Part shown: positions 7,492-16,874 of the stretch, one piece after another | How the letters are laid out: each line of letters begins with the position of its first letter | How positions within the stretch are numbered: the first letter of the stretch is position 1 | Source of the DNA: Bifidobacteriaceae bacterium | GTDB lineage: Bacteria; Actinomycetota; Actinomycetes; Actinomycetales; WQXJ01 | Reading direction: 5' to 3' | Assembly: GCA_031268215.1 (NCBI GenBank) | Contig: JAIRXP010000107.1 | Span: 1 to 32,811, forward strand | DNA: 32,811 nucleotides | The notes under the pieces: generated by a model | Told to the model about the DNA's origin: nothing | Database searches by the model: none | What the model saw: the letters and a program-made list of their open reading frames with translations, nothing else | Translations under genes and position numbers: made by a program

Positions 7492-10062
7492 GTGAGACTG
7501 ATACGACGCTTCACTGTCCGAACCGTTTTACCCGGACCAATCGCCGCGCTTGACGATCTAGCCACCAACTTGCGATGGTCCTGGCACGCGCCCACGCGGG
7601 ACCTATTCGAATCGGTAGCCCCAGAAATCTGGCGGTCGGTTCATGGTGATCCGGTCCAGCTATTGGGGGCTTTGGAACCGGAACGGTTGGCGGAGCTGGC
7701 TGGCCAGGAGAGCTTCGTTGATCAGGTCCAGGCCGCTGCGGCGGATCTGGCGCGCTATATGGAAGAGCCGCGCTGGTACCAGTCACTGGGCAAGGGAGTT
7801 CCCAAGGCGATCGCCTATTTTTCGCCGGAATTCGGTATTACGGCGGTGCTGCCGCAGTACTCTGGCGGCCTTGGCATTCTGGCCGGTGACCACCTGAAAT
7901 CGGCTTCTGACCTGGGGGTTCCGGTCATTGGCGTGGGGTTGTTCTATCAGGCAGGATATTTCAAACAATCATTGACCCGGGACGGCTGGCAATCCGAGAC
8001 TTACCCCGTACTGGACCCGGATGGGCTGCCGTTGTCGCTGCTGCGTGAACGGGACGGCAAGCCGCTGGTGGTGTCGTTGCCTTTGCCGGGCGGTCGCCAA
8101 TTGGGGGCTCATGTGCTGAAGGCCCAGGTTGGGCGCGTGCCGCTGCTGCTGTTGGATTCGGACATTCCCACCAATGATGATTCTGCCCGGACGGTCACTG
8201 ACCGCCTTTATGGCGGCGGCGGTGAACACCGGCTGCTCCAGGAATTGCTGTTGGGCATGGGCGGCGTCAAAGCGCTGCGGGCCTATTCGCGCCTCACCGG
8301 GTCGCCCGCGCCGGAGGTGTTCCACACCAATGAGGGGCACGCCGGCTTCCTGGGCGTGGAACGCATCAAAGAGTACGTCGCCGGGGGCTTGACGTTTGAG
8401 GAGGGCCTGGAGGCCGCTCGCGGCTCAACGGTGTTCACCACCCACACGCCCGTGCCGGCCGGGATCGACAGGTTTGATGCTGATCTGGTGACGGAGTATT
8501 TCAGCGGCGATCTGGCTACGCCTGGCGTTCCAGTGGAAAAGGTGCTGGCTTTGGGCGCCGAGGACTACCGGGGCGGCAACCCAGCGGTCTTCAACATGGC
8601 GGTCATGGGCCTGCGGTTGGGCGGGCGCGCCAACGGCGTGTCGGTGTTGCACGGTGAGGTTTCGCGGGAGATGTTTTCCGGCCTTTGGCCGGGCTTTGAT
8701 CATGACCAGATTCCGATCACGTCCGTCACCAATGGCGTCCATTCGCCAACCTGGCTGGACCGGATCTATGGCGAAGTGGAGTCTTTGCGGATCGCCGAAG
8801 GCCCGGACGCACAGGGTTCTGAGGGCTGGGAGGACACCGAACTGGTACCAGATCAGACCCTCTGGGACCTGCGGCGGGCGTCCCGGGCGCGGTTAGTGGT
8901 GGAGGCTCGGCGCCGTCTGCGCGCCTCGTACCTGAAGCGCGGAGCGTCCCCGGCGGAATTAGGTTGGATAGATTCGGCTTTGTCGCCTGATGTGCTGACG
9001 ATTGGTTTCGCACGCCGGGTGCCGACTTACAAGCGCCTGACCTTGATGCTGCGAGATCCAGCTCGCCTCAAGGCCCTGCTGACGGATCCAGACCGGCCAA
9101 TCCAGTTGGTGATCGCCGGGAAATCGCATCCGGCCGACGAACAAGGCAAGTCGCTGATCCAGGAGTTGGTGCGTTTCACCGATGACCCGGATGTGCGCGG
9201 ACGGATAGTCTTCCTGCCGAATTACGACATGGATATGGCCCAGAGCTTGTTCCCGGGTTGCGATGTCTGGCTGAACAACCCGTTACGCCCGCTGGAGGCT
9301 TGTGGCACGTCGGGGATGAAAGCGGCTATCAACGGGGCCTTGAACCTTTCGATCCTGGATGGTTGGTGGGATGAATGGTATGACGGTCAGAACGGCTGGG
9401 CCATTCCCACGGCGGATGGTGTGGATGATCCAGCCCGCCGTGATGACCTGGAAGCTCAGGCCCTCTACGACCTGATCGAGATGCAGGTGGCGCCGCGTTT
9501 CTACGCCAAGGATTCCCGCGGGCTGCCGGTCACATGGCTGGAAATGGTCCGCCACACACTCGCCACCCTGGGGCCAAAGGTGCAAGCCACGCGTATGGTA
9601 GCGGAATACGTTGAGCGGCTCTACGCGCCGGCTGCGACACTGGGCCGCCGCTTGACGGTAGCGAAGATGGCTGGAGCCAAGGAGTTAGCCGCTTGGAAAG
9701 CCAAAGTCCGCCAGCAGTGGCCGTCAGTCAAAGTTGAACATGTCGAGTCCGGCGGGGTGGGGGACGTGGCCCACGTTGGGGACGTGATCACCATTACGGC
9801 TTACGTCGCGTTGGGTGAGCTAAAGGCGGACGATGTCGACGTGCAAGTTATCTATGGACACGCCACTGAGGCGGATGTGCTGAAGAGAGGCTATAAGACT
9901 GAGTCCATGGCCTTGCTTGAGCCCACTGGGAAGGGCCGCGCCGCCTTCACCGGTTCGCTGCCGCTAGGGCGGTCCGGGTCTTTCGGCTACACGGTCCGAG
10001 TAGTGCCGCGGCACCCCCTGATGGTGACCTGCGCGGACCTGGGGTTGATCGCCTCGGCCTGA
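7492..10062 (+). CDS. glgP: Alpha-glucan (glycogen) phosphorylase
   Basis: The enzyme uses phosphate to release glucose-1-phosphate from alpha-1,4-glucan ends. The product has 856 residues, close to mycobacterial GlgP. It belongs to the GT35 branch with an extra N-terminal domain (about 15-120, LATNLRWSWH). The phosphorylase core shows HLKSASDLGVPVIGVGLFYQ, TNEGHAGFL, TTHTPVPAGIDRF and ARRVPTYKR. The pyridoxal phosphate lysine is Lys610 in ACGTSGMKAAINGALN. The GTG start is supported by the family-typical opening MRLIRRFTVRTVLP. GlgX, which debranches the limit dextrins left by this enzyme, is convergent downstream. A -10-like box 7 bases before the start suggests a leaderless mRNA. Confidence 0.96.
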   Translation: MRLIRRFTVRTVLPGPIAALDDLATNLRWSWHAPTRDLFESVAPEIWRSVHGDPVQLLGALEPERLAELAGQESFVDQVQAAAADLARYMEEPRWYQSLGKGVPKAIAYFSPEFGITAVLPQYSGGLGILAGDHLKSASDLGVPVIGVGLFYQAGYFKQSLTRDGWQSETYPVLDPDGLPLSLLRERDGKPLVVSLPLPGGRQLGAHVLKAQVGRVPLLLLDSDIPTNDDSARTVTDRLYGGGGEHRLLQELLLGMGGVKALRAYSRLTGSPAPEVFHTNEGHAGFLGVERIKEYVAGGLTFEEGLEAARGSTVFTTHTPVPAGIDRFDADLVTEYFSGDLATPGVPVEKVLALGAEDYRGGNPAVFNMAVMGLRLGGRANGVSVLHGEVSREMFSGLWPGFDHDQIPITSVTNGVHSPTWLDRIYGEVESLRIAEGPDAQGSEGWEDTELVPDQTLWDLRRASRARLVVEARRRLRASYLKRGASPAELGWIDSALSPDVLTIGFARRVPTYKRLTLMLRDPARLKALLTDPDRPIQLVIAGKSHPADEQGKSLIQELVRFTDDPDVRGRIVFLPNYDMDMAQSLFPGCDVWLNNPLRPLEACGTSGMKAAINGALNLSILDGWWDEWYDGQNGWAIPTADGVDDPARRDDLEAQALYDLIEMQVAPRFYAKDSRGLPVTWLEMVRHTLATLGPKVQATRMVAEYVERLYAPAATLGRRLTVAKMAGAKELAAWKAKVRQQWPSVKVEHVESGGVGDVAHVGDVITITAYVALGELKADDVDVQVIYGHATEADVLKRGYKTESMALLEPTGKGRAAFTGSLPLGRSGSFGYTVRVVPRHPLMVTCADLGLIASA

Positions 10063-10072
10063 GGTTCCGCGA

Positions 10073-10263
10073 GTGCCAAAGTGTACCGAACTTGCGGGCG
10101 GTGGACACTTGACGTCAATTTGGCACCCCATCGAAGGGGAAGCCCAACCGGGCCAATGCGCTGACCAGCGGTAACGCGCAGAGCCCGCCGGACGGCATCG
10201 GGCAACAGGGGGTCAAACTGACGCGAACTTTGCGGCGCCACCAACTTGGCGCGAGTTTGGCAC
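10073..10263. repeat. Cluster of short inverted repeats between convergent glgP and glgX
   Basis: GTGCCAAA (10073-10080) is inverted as TTTGGCAC at 10119-10126 and again at 10256-10263. Nested inside the first pair, AAGTGT (10079-10084) pairs with ACACTT (10105-10110). CGAACTTGCGG (10087-10097) recurs as CGAACTTTGCGG (10224-10235). GCGCCA (10235-10240) pairs with TGGCGC (10247-10252) around a six-base loop. No T tract follows any hairpin. The arrangement fits bidirectional transcript-end structures or binding sites; I cannot choose between them. Confidence 0.4.
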
Positions 10264-10268
10264 CGCGG

Positions 10269-12521
10269 TCAGAGCGCCTTGGACAGGTAAAGGCGCACCG
10301 ACATGATGTGGACCGGGACTACCTCGCCGCCGGCCACCCCAAAGGGGCCCTCCATACCGTCCGAGACGGCCCGGTCATCCGGCTGGTCCCAACTTGAGTC
10401 CCAGATCAGTTCCCAGATGGTTCCTGGTTTGGATGGAGCCAGGCGGCAATCGTGCGCCTCCAGGTCTCCGTTGATGAGTACCAAGGCGTCCCGGGCAGCG
10501 AAGGACTCGGAGTGGCGGAGCATCTGCACCTTGCGGAAGGACGGATCATGCCATTGGCCGGGCATGGCCGGCTCGCCGTCGAATGCGTACCAGCCCAAGT
10601 CCGGCAAGCCATCCGCCGTCAATTCGCCCTTCAAGAAGGTGGGTGGTCGCAGCGCCAGGTGGGTCCGGCGCAAGGCGAACAGGTAGCGGACGGTTTCCAA
10701 GAGATCACGCTGCCAGGGCATGAGTTCCCAATCGAGCCAGGAGATGGGACCGTCTTGGCAGTAGGCGTTGTTGTTGCCCAATTGGGTACGGCCGAACTCG
10801 TCGCCCGCGGCGTACATTGGCACGCCGGCAGAAAACGCCAGCGTGGCGAACAGATTGCGGATCGAACGGCGGCGTAGAGAGGCGATGGCGTCAAAGCCGA
10901 GTTCCGTACCGGCTACGCCGACCGAAGCGGAATCAACGATCAGTCCTTCAATTCCATGGTTCCAGGATCGGTTGTCATCGGTGCCGTCACGGTTGCTCTC
11001 ACCGTTAGCTTGGTTGTGTTTGTAGTCGAAACAGACCAGGTCCCGCATGGTGAAGCCGTCATGGGCGGTGACGAAGTTGACCGATCCGAGCGGGCCATGA
11101 TTGCCCATTGGGTCTGCCCGCGAGAACAGATCAGCGCTGCCAGAAAAACGGGTTGCCAGGTCCCGGGCCGAAGGCGGGATGCGCGCAGCGGACAATTCCT
11201 TGGCCCCAGACAGCCAGAACGAACGCACATCGCCCCTGAAGGAGTCATTCCAGGCAGCGACCGGCACTGGGAAGGAACCAGTTTGCCAACCGCCCGGCCC
11301 CACGTCCCACGGTTCCGCGATGTGCTTGAGTTGGCGCAGGACCGGATCCGTGCGCAGCGCCACCAGGAACGGGTGATCCGAATCGAAACCGGAGTAGCTC
11401 CGGGCGAGGGTTACCGCCAAGTCGTAACGGAAGCCATCCACCTGGTATTCGGTGGCCCAATGCCGCAGCGAGTCGAGGGCCATGCCAACGGTTTGGGAAC
11501 GGCGGAAATCGAAGGTGTTTCCGGTACCGGTGACATCCGCGTAGCGGGCCGGGATAGAACCGTCATGCAGATACCAGGCCAAATTATCCAGGCCTCGCCA
11601 GCAAACCGTTGGGCCGCCCAAGCCGACTTCGCAGGTGTGGTTGTACACAACGTCCAGCAACACCTCAATCCCGGCTTGGTGAAGCAGCGAGACCATGCCC
11701 TTGATCTCGAGGCCTACGGCCCGAGGCCCGGCCGCCCGGGAGGCGGCGGTAGCGTAGGCCGGGTTGGGGGAGAAGAAGGACAGGGTCGAATAACCCCAAT
11801 AGTTGGACAGGCCCAGCTCAGCCAAGTGGGGTTCCGCCATTGAGGCGTGGATGGGCAGCAACTCGATGGCCGTCACGCCCAGGGACTTCAGATGCGTGAT
11901 GCTGGCCGGATGAGCCAGCCCCGCGTAGGTGCCGCGCAGTTCCGGGGGGATATCCTCGCGCAGCATGGTCATGCCGCGGACGTGGCCCTCCACGATGACC
12001 GTCTGCTCCCACGGGATGGCGGGCCGGTTGACGCCTCCCCAGTCGAACGCCTCATCGGTGACCACCGAATAGGCCATATAAGGCGCCGAATCGCGGCTGT
12101 CCGGCAGCCAAGGGTTGGTGGACGGCCCCAGCTCCGGATTGGTTTGGTGGGCGTGCAGTGCGGGGGACAGGAGCGGCATTCCGTCAATCCCTCGGCCGTA
12201 AGGGTCCAACAGCAGTTTCTGGGGGTTGTAGAGGTGTCCCGCCGAGGGATCCCACGGTCCGTGAGCCCGGAAACCATAGCGCTGGCCCACGCAGGCTCCA
12301 GGGACGTGGCCGTGGAAGAGACCATTGGTTGGTCCCGCCAAGGCGTACCGGCGTTCGGACTGCTCCAGGGTGTGCGGGGAGTCGATCAGGCAAATCTCGA
12401 CGCCCGTGGCGTGAGCGGCGATCACCGCGACGTCGATCCCGTCCCCGGACGGGCGCACGCCGGGCACTAAGTTGGCGGGGAAGGGCAGCGGGGCCGCGTT
12501 GCCTTCACTGACAAAGGTCAC
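10269..12521 (-). CDS. glgX: Glycogen debranching enzyme (isoamylase type)
   Basis: GlgX hydrolyses alpha-1,6 branches of phosphorylase-trimmed glycogen. From the GTG at 12521 the product has 750 residues. CBM48 comes first (about 20-150, with YGFRAHGPWDP), then the GH13 barrel with LLDVVYNHT, nucleophile Asp367 in DGFRYDLAV, acid/base Glu403 in HIAEPWDVGPGGW, and FVTAHDGFT. I chose the GTG because homologues open soon before PLPFPANL. An ATG at 12572 would add 17 residues rich in Trp and Cys that look unlike the family. Neither start has a clear ribosome binding site. The gene is convergent with glgP and divergent from the amidase gene. Confidence 0.94.
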   Translation of the reverse strand: MTFVSEGNAAPLPFPANLVPGVRPSGDGIDVAVIAAHATGVEICLIDSPHTLEQSERRYALAGPTNGLFHGHVPGACVGQRYGFRAHGPWDPSAGHLYNPQKLLLDPYGRGIDGMPLLSPALHAHQTNPELGPSTNPWLPDSRDSAPYMAYSVVTDEAFDWGGVNRPAIPWEQTVIVEGHVRGMTMLREDIPPELRGTYAGLAHPASITHLKSLGVTAIELLPIHASMAEPHLAELGLSNYWGYSTLSFFSPNPAYATAASRAAGPRAVGLEIKGMVSLLHQAGIEVLLDVVYNHTCEVGLGGPTVCWRGLDNLAWYLHDGSIPARYADVTGTGNTFDFRRSQTVGMALDSLRHWATEYQVDGFRYDLAVTLARSYSGFDSDHPFLVALRTDPVLRQLKHIAEPWDVGPGGWQTGSFPVPVAAWNDSFRGDVRSFWLSGAKELSAARIPPSARDLATRFSGSADLFSRADPMGNHGPLGSVNFVTAHDGFTMRDLVCFDYKHNQANGESNRDGTDDNRSWNHGIEGLIVDSASVGVAGTELGFDAIASLRRRSIRNLFATLAFSAGVPMYAAGDEFGRTQLGNNNAYCQDGPISWLDWELMPWQRDLLETVRYLFALRRTHLALRPPTFLKGELTADGLPDLGWYAFDGEPAMPGQWHDPSFRKVQMLRHSESFAARDALVLINGDLEAHDCRLAPSKPGTIWELIWDSSWDQPDDRAVSDGMEGPFGVAGGEVVPVHIMSVRLYLSKAL

Positions 12522-12675
12522 ATGACAAGCTTGCCTTAGCCAGGCAAAACAGACAATCCACTGGCGGCCCATGTCGCCGCGCGGCCACTAGAACCTTGGT
12601 TTTGGCGCGGGCTCGTGTTTGAATGGAACGGTTGCGCTCGCGCTTCTTCCCTGCAACTAAGAAACTGGAGTTCCA

Positions 12676-14790
12676 ATGACTAATCCCGTGGACCGAATCC
12701 GACGCGCCTGGGCCGCTGCCGCCGCGATTGGTGTAGCTGCCCTGGGTGCCGTAATTCCAGCCAACGCCGCGCCGGCGGCGCCGCTGATCCTGGTCGCGCC
12801 GGCTGACGCGTCAGTCGAGCAGGCCGCGCCGGAGGAAGTAGCGGCCGTCGTCAGTGAAGCGCTGGCTGGACTGGCGGAAGACCCGATTACAGTGAAGCCT
12901 GACCAGGAGTCTGCGCCGAAAGCTGAGGCGCCCGCTCAGGCCAGGGAAGCCGGCGTGGCCGTGCTTGACGCGGGGCCAGTCGGCGAAGCCGAATTGAGCC
13001 TGGACCAACTGGCCGGCCCAGTCGAGGTGCTGGTCACTGACGCTCTGGCGACCGCCGAGTTCTCAATCGCGGGCGTCACCTGGGACGGCGACCAGGAGCC
13101 AGGCCGGATCCTGGCGCGGGCTTACCAGAACGACGAATGGACGGACTGGTTCGACCTTGAGCCGACGGATGGCCCAGATCCCGCAAGTGCGGAAGGTGGC
13201 AGGGCCCGGGCCGGTAGTGAGCCGCTGGTGGTGGCCGGTTCGACTGCCGTCCAGATTCAAGTGTTGTCTCAGCCGGGCGAAGACTTGCCAGACAAAGTCG
13301 CCGCCGCGGTGGTCCCGTTGGAGGACGCGGAGATAGATCCGGCCCCCGAGGCGGCCGGCCAGACCGCGTCCAAGGCGGCCTCAGGCTCGTCCGCCCCAGC
13401 CGGGCTGCGCGGCGCACCGGCGGGGCTTACGGCAGCGGTACCTGCGGCATCGGCGGGGCAACCGGTCATTAACCCGCGATCCAAATGGAACGCTGCCGCG
13501 GCCAACTACTCTGGCAACGTCCCCAAAGGGCAGCCGGTTGTGGCACCCAAACTATACGGCGCCGTGGTGCACCACCAGGCTGGCACCAATACTTACACCG
13601 CCGCTCAGGTGCCGGGGATTGTCCGGTCCATCCAAAGCTGGCATATGGGGAACAACGGCTGGGATGACATTGGATACAACTTCCTGATCGACAAATTTGG
13701 CGGCATCTGGGAAGGGCGCCAAGGCGGGATCGACAAGAACGTAGTGGCGGCTCACGCCTTCGAGTTCAACACCGGTTCGGTGGGCGTGTGCTTCCTCGGC
13801 GACATGGACAAAGTGGAACCGACCTCGGCCGCGCTGGAAGCCGCCGGTCAGCTAGTCTCCTGGCGGCTGGGGATCGCCGGACTGGTGTCGCTGAAGGGCA
13901 ACACTGTTTATCCCAGTGACCCGAAGAAACAGCCACGGCCCATTGTGTCCGGGCACCGCGATGTCAACTCCACGACCTGCCCTGGCCGCTATCTTTACGC
14001 CAAGCTTGACACCATTCGGTCCTACTCGGGTTCGCTGACTGGAGTGTTCCCGCAAGCGATGGTCAGCCGAGATATGGATGGTGACGGCCGCGATGAGATT
14101 CTGGCCGTGGACCGGGACGGGAAGCTATTCATGTACCCCATGGCGTCAGCCACTAGTCTTGGCGAACGCCGTCAAATCGGCAGCGGCTGGACTGGGTTTA
14201 CGTTGCTGGCTCCTGGCGACTGGGACCGGGATGGCAAGACAGACCTCATCGGGATAGACCCAAGCGGACGGCTTCTCCTCTACGCTGGTGACGGCAAGTA
14301 CGGATTCGGTAAGAAGCAGATCGGTTCCGGTTGGGGTCCGTACACCGCTAAGGCGACCACCGATATTGACGGCGACGGCAACCCGGACATCCTGGCGGTC
14401 AACAAGTCCACTCAGATCCTTTATCTGTACAGAGGTGACGGTAAAGGCGGTTTCCGTGAGCCTTGGGGAACCCGAGTCGGTGGGGGCTGGGGCGGCTGGT
14501 CGCTGTATCCGGCTGGGGATCTTAACGGAGACAAACTCGGAGACATTCTGGGCGTTGACAGTGCGGGCGCGCTTTACTTCTATAAAGGCGTGCGGGGCGG
14601 CGGTTTCGGCCTCCGTACGCGGGTCGGTGGCGGCTGGCTGGGCTGGCAGCTACTTAGCGGCGGTGACCTGACCGGCGACAAGGTGGGAGATATCGCTGGG
14701 GTAAACGTCGCTTCGGGTGACCTGAACATCTATCGCGGCGTTGGAGCGGGAGGATTCGCCCCGGGCAAGAAGATCGCCTCCGACTGGTGA
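12676..14790 (+). CDS. Secreted N-acetylmuramoyl-L-alanine amidase (PGRP/amidase_2 type) with FG-GAP repeats
   Basis: This is a predicted exported zinc amidase that cleaves the MurNAc-L-Ala bond of peptidoglycan. A signal peptide spans about 1-31 (two Arg, Ala-rich core, PANA cleavage). Residues about 40-230 are an Asp/Glu-rich beta domain often found before PGRP domains in actinobacteria. The amidase domain at about 260-450 has zinc ligands His299 (VVHHQAG), His427 (SGHRDVNSTTCPG) and Cys435. Residues 466-704 are five FG-GAP/VCBS blades, each with a DxDGDG-like loop (for example DMDGDGRDE, DIDGDGNPD) that probably binds Ca2+ and may attach the enzyme to wall polymers. The ribosome binding site CTGGAG lies about 7 bases before the ATG. 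It ends 25 bases from a convergent gene. Confidence 0.93.
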   Translation: MTNPVDRIRRAWAAAAAIGVAALGAVIPANAAPAAPLILVAPADASVEQAAPEEVAAVVSEALAGLAEDPITVKPDQESAPKAEAPAQAREAGVAVLDAGPVGEAELSLDQLAGPVEVLVTDALATAEFSIAGVTWDGDQEPGRILARAYQNDEWTDWFDLEPTDGPDPASAEGGRARAGSEPLVVAGSTAVQIQVLSQPGEDLPDKVAAAVVPLEDAEIDPAPEAAGQTASKAASGSSAPAGLRGAPAGLTAAVPAASAGQPVINPRSKWNAAAANYSGNVPKGQPVVAPKLYGAVVHHQAGTNTYTAAQVPGIVRSIQSWHMGNNGWDDIGYNFLIDKFGGIWEGRQGGIDKNVVAAHAFEFNTGSVGVCFLGDMDKVEPTSAALEAAGQLVSWRLGIAGLVSLKGNTVYPSDPKKQPRPIVSGHRDVNSTTCPGRYLYAKLDTIRSYSGSLTGVFPQAMVSRDMDGDGRDEILAVDRDGKLFMYPMASATSLGERRQIGSGWTGFTLLAPGDWDRDGKTDLIGIDPSGRLLLYAGDGKYGFGKKQIGSGWGPYTAKATTDIDGDGNPDILAVNKSTQILYLYRGDGKGGFREPWGTRVGGGWGGWSLYPAGDLNGDKLGDILGVDSAGALYFYKGVRGGGFGLRTRVGGGWLGWQLLSGGDLTGDKVGDIAGVNVASGDLNIYRGVGAGGFAPGKKIASDW

Positions 14791-14815
14791 CGCCGGGCGA
14801 CCGCGGGGTCAGCGA

Positions 14816-16537
14816 CTACCGGTTCACCGTGTTGAAAGCTGGCAGCCGGTAGACCCTTGCGTCCGCCAGGTACGCCGCCAGCAACGGCAGGCAATAGAAG
14901 AGCTGCAAGAAGTACCGCACTAGCATTGTCGGCCCAGCGAAGATCGGAAGGCAGGTCGCTAGCAACAGTAACGCCACCGGCAAGAACGCGCTTGGGCGCC
15001 CGCGCCGGGTCTTGACCGCAGTCAAGGCGAAGGCGAACACCGTCAACCACAGGTAGGTCGCGGGCGACCAGATCAAACCGATAACCGGCAGTTCGAAGGG
15101 CAGACGCGAATTCCCGGAAAGATCCCCGTAGACATTGTGTATCCAGGCTGGTCCCTTGGGGGTGGCCTGACCGGGAATCTCGGTCCTGAAACAGAAGTAG
15201 CTAGTGCCGTCTTCAGGATTGGTTGCTCCACCGGGGCCTGGCCCGGAATAGGCGTCAATCACCGCGCCCGGCAACCATCCTTGAACAGTGTTGGCCACCG
15301 CGGCGTCCGCGTAAGTGGTTGGGTGCTCTAGCCCAACTTCCGCCCAGAGCCGGAAGAAGCCGTTGGTGTCCTGGTTGATCTTTGTCATGTCCGCGCCAAC
15401 AATCACTAAATCGGCCAGGTGCGGACGGTATTCTGAGAGTGCCTTCGGTGAGATGAATGATTCAATCTGGCGCTGTTGACTGGCCGAGAGTGATTCGGGC
15501 TCCTTGACGTAGACCCGGGCCATTTGCTGAAGCGGAATTGAATAGGTCGCCACATCGGTCCCTTGAGGCAAACCCATGATTCCCTTGTAGACCACAGGGT
15601 CGAGCAGCAATCCCGCGATCGTGGCGGTGCCAAAGCAGATGGCCAAGGGTTTGCGGGCCGGCTGGTAGAGGATGGCGGTCAAGACCGTGAAGGCGATGAA
15701 CACGTAGATCGCGTCCCGGCGGAGCGCTATGGCGGCCAGGGCCACGACGCCCACTAACACCCAACGCCACCGGCGGGGCTGTTTGAGCGCGTCCACCAGG
15801 CAGACTGCCAGGAGCAGAACAACCGCGGAGAAGGCTGTGTTGCGGGCCCAGTTGAGTGAGAACAGAGCGATTGTTGGAAAAAGAGCGAAGTAGGCCAAGC
15901 CACCCCAGCGGATCAAGCGGGGTGCGCCCCAAGCCCGCAGGCGGCGCAGCGCGTAGGCGAACACGGCGGCCACCGTAATCGATTGGAGGGCGATGAAAGC
16001 GGCGATCCCGTAGTTGGGATGTCCGGTCCAGCGGGCGACGGCGTCCTGCAGCCCGGTGGCCAGAAAAGTGTGGAAGGGGGGCATGGAAGTGGACAGTGTG
16101 CCGGCGCTGGCCAGGCGGTAGGCGTTGCCGGCGTCATAACACCAGAAGCCGGGCCAACCGGTCAGCCAGACGGGAATCCAGGCTGCCCAGATGAACACCC
16201 AGTCGAAGAAGAATGCGCGGCGGCGGTTTCGCCAGACGGGCAGGGGCCGCCGGCGTGGGCGTTCAACTAGTTCGCGCAGTGCCACGGCACCCGCGGCCAG
16301 AATTGGCGTGGCGATGAGCACCGCGAACCAGAACCAGGGACGTGTCCATGGGACGGATCCGGTCGCGACCATGGTGACGCCGGTGACCGTGGCGGCTGCG
16401 CCGCCAAAGCCCAAGGCCCAACCCAGCCGGGAGCGGACCAGGGGCCGGAAGGTGTCGCGCCACTTGGTCCATCGCTGGCTCGGAGTCGGGGAGGGATTCA
16501 CCGCGGGATCCGGGACCTGCCGTTCTTGGTCGGTCAT
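14816..16537 (-). CDS. Polytopic membrane protein, GT-C-like (DUF6020-like), function unknown
   Basis: The product has 573 residues with roughly 10-12 hydrophobic helices, after a hydrophilic Pro-rich N-terminus (1-40). A conserved-looking loop after an early helix reads WPGFWCYDAGNAY (Asp135), then SMPPFHTFLATG. This resembles the first outer loop of GT-C membrane glycosyltransferases and of DUF6020-type proteins. A large outer region at about 330-480 contains two Cys and several Trp, followed by three more helices. No polymer-synthesis genes flank it; it stands alone between the convergent amidase gene and a gene-free stretch. A role in wall polysaccharide or lipid-linked sugar transfer is a guess from fold resemblance. 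No strong ribosome binding site precedes the ATG. Confidence 0.8.
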   Translation of the reverse strand: MTDQERQVPDPAVNPSPTPSQRWTKWRDTFRPLVRSRLGWALGFGGAAATVTGVTMVATGSVPWTRPWFWFAVLIATPILAAGAVALRELVERPRRRPLPVWRNRRRAFFFDWVFIWAAWIPVWLTGWPGFWCYDAGNAYRLASAGTLSTSMPPFHTFLATGLQDAVARWTGHPNYGIAAFIALQSITVAAVFAYALRRLRAWGAPRLIRWGGLAYFALFPTIALFSLNWARNTAFSAVVLLLAVCLVDALKQPRRWRWVLVGVVALAAIALRRDAIYVFIAFTVLTAILYQPARKPLAICFGTATIAGLLLDPVVYKGIMGLPQGTDVATYSIPLQQMARVYVKEPESLSASQQRQIESFISPKALSEYRPHLADLVIVGADMTKINQDTNGFFRLWAEVGLEHPTTYADAAVANTVQGWLPGAVIDAYSGPGPGGATNPEDGTSYFCFRTEIPGQATPKGPAWIHNVYGDLSGNSRLPFELPVIGLIWSPATYLWLTVFAFALTAVKTRRGRPSAFLPVALLLLATCLPIFAGPTMLVRYFLQLFYCLPLLAAYLADARVYRLPAFNTVNR

Positions 16538-16844
16538 GATGGCGATGATTCTTCGGCGTGATGGATCCGCTGGGCGGCTTGTTTGGGCTCCGCGTCAACA
16601 TGGGGCACAGCGAGTGTAGGTCCGTGCCCTCCTTCCGCAGCGGCCAAGAGCCAGGTCACAGGACTACGCACCCAGTGATTCTAACCGCGGGCCCTGGCTG
16701 CGCTCGCCATCTTCAACCAGTTCGCAGACGAACCACGTCGAGAGCGGGCCCCAAGGTGGTTGGGGCAACCGGACGGCATCGTGCGGCCCCACCCCGACCG
16801 TTGTCCAAGAAGTGAACCGATCTGTCCAGAGGATGAGATTCGGG
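16538..16844. other. Gene-free stretch upstream of the TrpX-type transporter
   Basis: I find no credible coding frame here: the open frames are short, Arg/Pro/Ser-rich and lack ribosome binding sites. I recognise no RNA motif or clear terminator. It probably holds the minus-strand promoter of the membrane protein gene near its right-to-left start at 16537. Confidence 0.5.
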
Positions 16845-16850
16845 TACACT
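16845..16850 (+). promoter_or_regulatory. Candidate -10 box for the ABC transporter operon
   Basis: GGGTACACT gives a TACACT hexamer about 140 bases before the lipoprotein start. The matching -35 position (about 16822-16827, CTGTCC) is weak. If used, transcription would begin near 16857 and make a leader of about 130 bases that contains the small open frame and hairpin listed next. Confidence 0.35.
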
Positions 16851-16874
16851 GCCCCGAGTAGAAGTGGTCGCACC

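Noticed and set aside
10956..11843. 295-codon plus-strand frame opposite glgX
   Set aside because: glgX is certain from its catalytic motifs; this frame is an antisense shadow with no recognisable domain.
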